DNA from: an uncultured Spirochaetales bacterium
Lineage (GTDB): Bacteria; Spirochaetota; Spirochaetia; Sphaerochaetales; Sphaerochaetaceae
Reading direction: 5' to 3'
Assembly (NCBI GenBank): GCA_944390025.1
Contig: CALXOK010000022.1
Coordinates: forward strand, 1 to 35,060
Length of the DNA: 35,060 nt
In this document: in pieces, positions 33,123 through 35,060 of the stretch
Layout of the letters: each line of letters opens with the position of its first letter
Position numbering within the stretch: the first letter of the stretch is position 1
The notes under the pieces: model-generated
Databases searched by the model: none
The model's input: only the letters and a program-made list of their open reading frames with translations
Told to the model about the DNA's origin: nothing
Made by a program: the position numbers and the translations under genes

Positions 33123-34688
33123 ATGAAAAAGACTATTGCAATTCTTTTAGTTGCAATTCTGGCAGTTGGATCCGTCTTTGCATTGGATGCATCCCTGTCT
33201 GGTAAGTTCACATCCAAGTTCGCTTATGATATTGAAGACAACTGGCTTGGATTCACAGAACCTGATAACGACCTCGACCTCTCAATGACTCTTTCTACAG
33301 AGAAAGAGAATGAAGGTGACGTCTATGCTGTAATTAAGGCAGAGCTTACTCTCGCATACAACACAGTTGAAGGTGATGAGAAGGCTGGTACTAACAAGGA
33401 TGCCGATTCAGTTGCAATTGGAAATCTTAACCTTGATGACAGTAAGTTTGAAATCACAGAGGCTTCTATCTATGGTAACGGCTGGAACCTCAGCATCCTC
33501 AAGGCTGCAGAAATGCCGAAGTATGCAAAAGGCTGGGAGACATACAACGATGGAGATGACAGTGTTGATCTCAAAGCTCCATTCTCCTACAAGAATGATC
33601 TTGGTGTGACATTCGCTATGGATGGTCTCTTCCAGGCTGGATTCAGCATGGCAGCAGATTTCGATGAGAACGCAGGTAAGAATGTCCTTGCTTGGGCTGC
33701 TACAAATGACCTTTCATTCGGTGGAGTTCTTGTTAATGCTTCTGTTGGCTTCGGCAAGAAGGCTGCTGATGACTTCAGTTACCTCGGACTCGGTGCTCAG
33801 GTTGGTTACGCAACAGACACACTCTCAGTCAAGGCTGGTACAGATGTATCAATTGGTATCCCGACAGAGAAAGATGTTGATGCTACAATCGATGCAGACG
33901 TTGCTGTCAATGTAAACTATGCCGACATGGTTGTTGCTGATGTCTACTATGCAACAAAGACAATGCTTGGCTATGACTATGATGAAAAAGCAGATGCTGG
34001 TAAATGGTTTGGTGGATCAGATGACATCGACACATATGCTGCAGAAATTGATTACGAAGCACTGGCTACAACAGGATTCGGTAGCACATTTGTTCCTGTA
34101 AAAGCTGTTGGAAGAGGATTTATTGGTGTTAATTCCTTCGCAGACGTAGAAGTAGATACTGCAGCAGATTTAGTTGAGTACCTTGAGATTGAAAACTATG
34201 TTTCTGCAAAGGTTGCATTTGACATGAACGCATTCGATGTTCCTGTTAAGCTCACACTGGTTACAATGGATCTCATCAATAACCCATACTTCGACCTCGA
34301 AGCGTATGCTGAAGTTGCTGGATTCGAAATCACAGGATTTGGTGGTTATCAGGCAATTATGCAGAATAAGTACAACGAAAAGACTGGAGAGAAGGATGGT
34401 AGAGAGCTTTATGCAAACAACTTCCACTTTGGTGCCAAGGTTGCATACACAATTGAGCCGGTTGGAAAGGTATTTGCATCAACATCATTCATGTCCTTCA
34501 TTCCTGATTATGAAGATGCTGAAGCTCAGAATGCTATGTCTTTCGAACTCGGACTTGAGAACACAACACTTGTTTCAGGTGCTACACTCAAGGCTGGTTA
34601 CAAGACAGGCAACATCATTGGTGGAGACAACACTCTCTTCGCACAGGATAAGGGTGAAGTCTACGTCAGCGCAACAATCGAGTTCTAA
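33123..34688 (+). CDS. Outer-membrane beta-barrel protein, paralogue 3
   Basis: A 521-residue exported protein with the same signal peptide as paralogue 1. The 100 bases at 33115-33214 are identical to 27120-27219. The C-terminus is YVSATIEF. Residues about 188-280 are identical to paralogue 1, as are shorter blocks (YVSAKVAFDMNAFDVPVKL, ENTTLVSGATLKAGYKT). Between them lies a variable stretch of about 75 residues (from LGYDYDEKADAGKWFGG), longer than the matching 40 residues of paralogue 1. Identical strands around variable loops fit surface-exposed variation. Start is set by the signal peptide and GAGG. Confidence 0.86.
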   Translation: MKKTIAILLVAILAVGSVFALDASLSGKFTSKFAYDIEDNWLGFTEPDNDLDLSMTLSTEKENEGDVYAVIKAELTLAYNTVEGDEKAGTNKDADSVAIGNLNLDDSKFEITEASIYGNGWNLSILKAAEMPKYAKGWETYNDGDDSVDLKAPFSYKNDLGVTFAMDGLFQAGFSMAADFDENAGKNVLAWAATNDLSFGGVLVNASVGFGKKAADDFSYLGLGAQVGYATDTLSVKAGTDVSIGIPTEKDVDATIDADVAVNVNYADMVVADVYYATKTMLGYDYDEKADAGKWFGGSDDIDTYAAEIDYEALATTGFGSTFVPVKAVGRGFIGVNSFADVEVDTAADLVEYLEIENYVSAKVAFDMNAFDVPVKLTLVTMDLINNPYFDLEAYAEVAGFEITGFGGYQAIMQNKYNEKTGEKDGRELYANNFHFGAKVAYTIEPVGKVFASTSFMSFIPDYEDAEAQNAMSFELGLENTTLVSGATLKAGYKTGNIIGGDNTLFAQDKGEVYVSATIEF

Positions 34689-34713
34689 TTCAGTTTTAGT
34701 CAATTCGAACGAT

Positions 34714-34750
34714 ACAGACCCTCAGATTAGAAATCTGAGGGTCTGTTGTT
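34714..34750 (+). terminator. Rho-independent terminator after OMP paralogue 3
   Basis: A perfect 15-bp stem (34714-34728 with 34732-34746) with a 3-base loop, followed by TTGTT. The strong symmetrical stem could also stop transcription from the right. Confidence 0.88.
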
Positions 34751-34794
34751 ATACGTAAGGCTACAGAAGGATTCTTATAAGATAATCATTTTAG

Positions 34795-34872
34795 TTAAAG
34801 AATGGAGGCCATATATATAGGCAGATAAATCTTCCGCTCAAGTTTCATGTTTTCAGATTAAACCAGTCATTT
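34795..34872 (-). pseudogene. C-terminal remnant of a second DUF4143 ATPase gene
   Basis: On the minus strand, 34797-34830 encodes IYLPIYMASIL followed by TAA, nearly the same as the C-terminus YLPIYMASLL of the intact DUF4143 protein at 30610. Further upstream, in another frame, NDWFNLK (to about 34872) matches the FNDYDEK segment, so a frameshift separates the two pieces. Beyond that the likeness stops where the 33-bp repeat begins. This is a decayed, truncated copy. Confidence 0.75.
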
Positions 34873-34966
34873 AAGTATGACAAATTTTGAAATTTATGAA
34901 ATGCACCTAATGACAAGTTTCCAAACATAAAGTTTGCACTAAATGACATATTTATTATCAAAGAAT
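34868..34966. repeat. Three degenerate 33-bp repeats
   Basis: TGACA recurs at 34878, 34911 and 34944, exactly 33 bp apart each time. The second and third units are most alike (TGCACCTAATGACAAGTTT at 34902-34920 and TGCACTAAATGACATATTT at 34935-34953). The minus-strand form begins TGTCA. Repeats of this kind, ending a gene remnant and preceding a transposase-like frame, resemble the multiple end repeats of some insertion sequences. Confidence 0.6.
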
Positions 34967-34973
34967 GTACTAG

Positions 34974-35060
34974 TACAATGCAGTTGAAAAAGAACATCTC
35001 ATAAAACGCTACAGAAGCAATCCATCTGTGAAACTTAGTGATTTCTGTACTGCAAACAAC
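34974..35060 (+). CDS. Partial reading frame resembling a transposase N-terminal helix-turn-helix protein
   Basis: The frame opens after TAG 34971-34973 and runs off the window. It encodes EHLIKRYRSNPSVKLSDFC followed by TANN, which looks like the first helices of transposase-associated DNA-binding proteins (IS66 TnpA or IS3 OrfA type). No ATG, GTG or TTG lies in the visible frame, so the start is unknown, non-standard or lost. Only 29 codons are visible. Confidence 0.35.

Noticed and set aside
34868..34966. Short CRISPR array with 33-bp period
   Set aside because: The units are degenerate along their whole length and no alternation of constant repeat and unique spacer is seen.

Overview
The window looks like the chromosome of a host- or gut-associated spirochaete (Spirochaetales, possibly near Sphaerochaetaceae/Treponemataceae). 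This is inferred from family content: a diderm envelope with Lol-type ABC genes, three paralogous beta-barrel outer-membrane proteins (OMPs), an Rnf complex, a GH57-like protein and a PcnB-type nucleotidyltransferase. No rRNA or other decisive marker is present. Genes are packed tightly in operons with many 1-4 bp start/stop overlaps on the left, then become sparse and AT-rich on the right.

Left edge to 2.5 kb: an AT-rich gap with a 14-bp inverted repeat, then pcnB converging on a P-loop protein with an Asp23/Gls24-like C-terminus. 2.7-7.7 kb: a complete rnfCDGEAB operon, the membrane complex that couples ferredoxin and NAD to an ion gradient. Directly after it lie a GH57 homologue whose catalytic motifs have degenerated, prfB with an intact programmed +1 frameshift, an exported unknown, ftsY, another exported unknown, and a permease-ATPase-permease set of LolCDE type.

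16.5-21.9 kb: rnz, a membrane-anchored TPR protein, queH-cls, a YerC/TrpR-like regulator, a 38-residue rubredoxin, tRNA-Leu(CAA) and recX. 21.9-26.6 kb: adenine deaminase and an NCS2 purine permease are divergent, forming an adenine uptake/deamination pair, followed by enolase.

26.6-35.06 kb is the variable part. Two plus-strand OMPs and one minus-strand OMP share a signal peptide. The plus-strand pair is a mosaic of identical and divergent blocks. Between and around them are a DUF4143 ATPase, the C-terminal scraps of an efflux adaptor and an alpha/beta hydrolase joined head to head, a scrap of a second DUF4143 gene, a three-copy 33-bp-period repeat, and the start of a transposase-like reading frame at the right edge.

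The most striking gene-expression pattern is a set of genes at the head of transcription units (2503-, 16535+, 18528-, 18610+, probably 20693+) with a good -10 box only 7-10 bp before the start codon and no Shine-Dalgarno. They look like leaderless mRNAs, beside other genes with strong Shine-Dalgarno sequences. No CRISPR array, prophage or classical defence island is visible. The best candidates for undescribed biology are the leaderless promoter set, the decayed GH57 protein, the P-loop/Asp23 fusion and the mosaic OMP locus.
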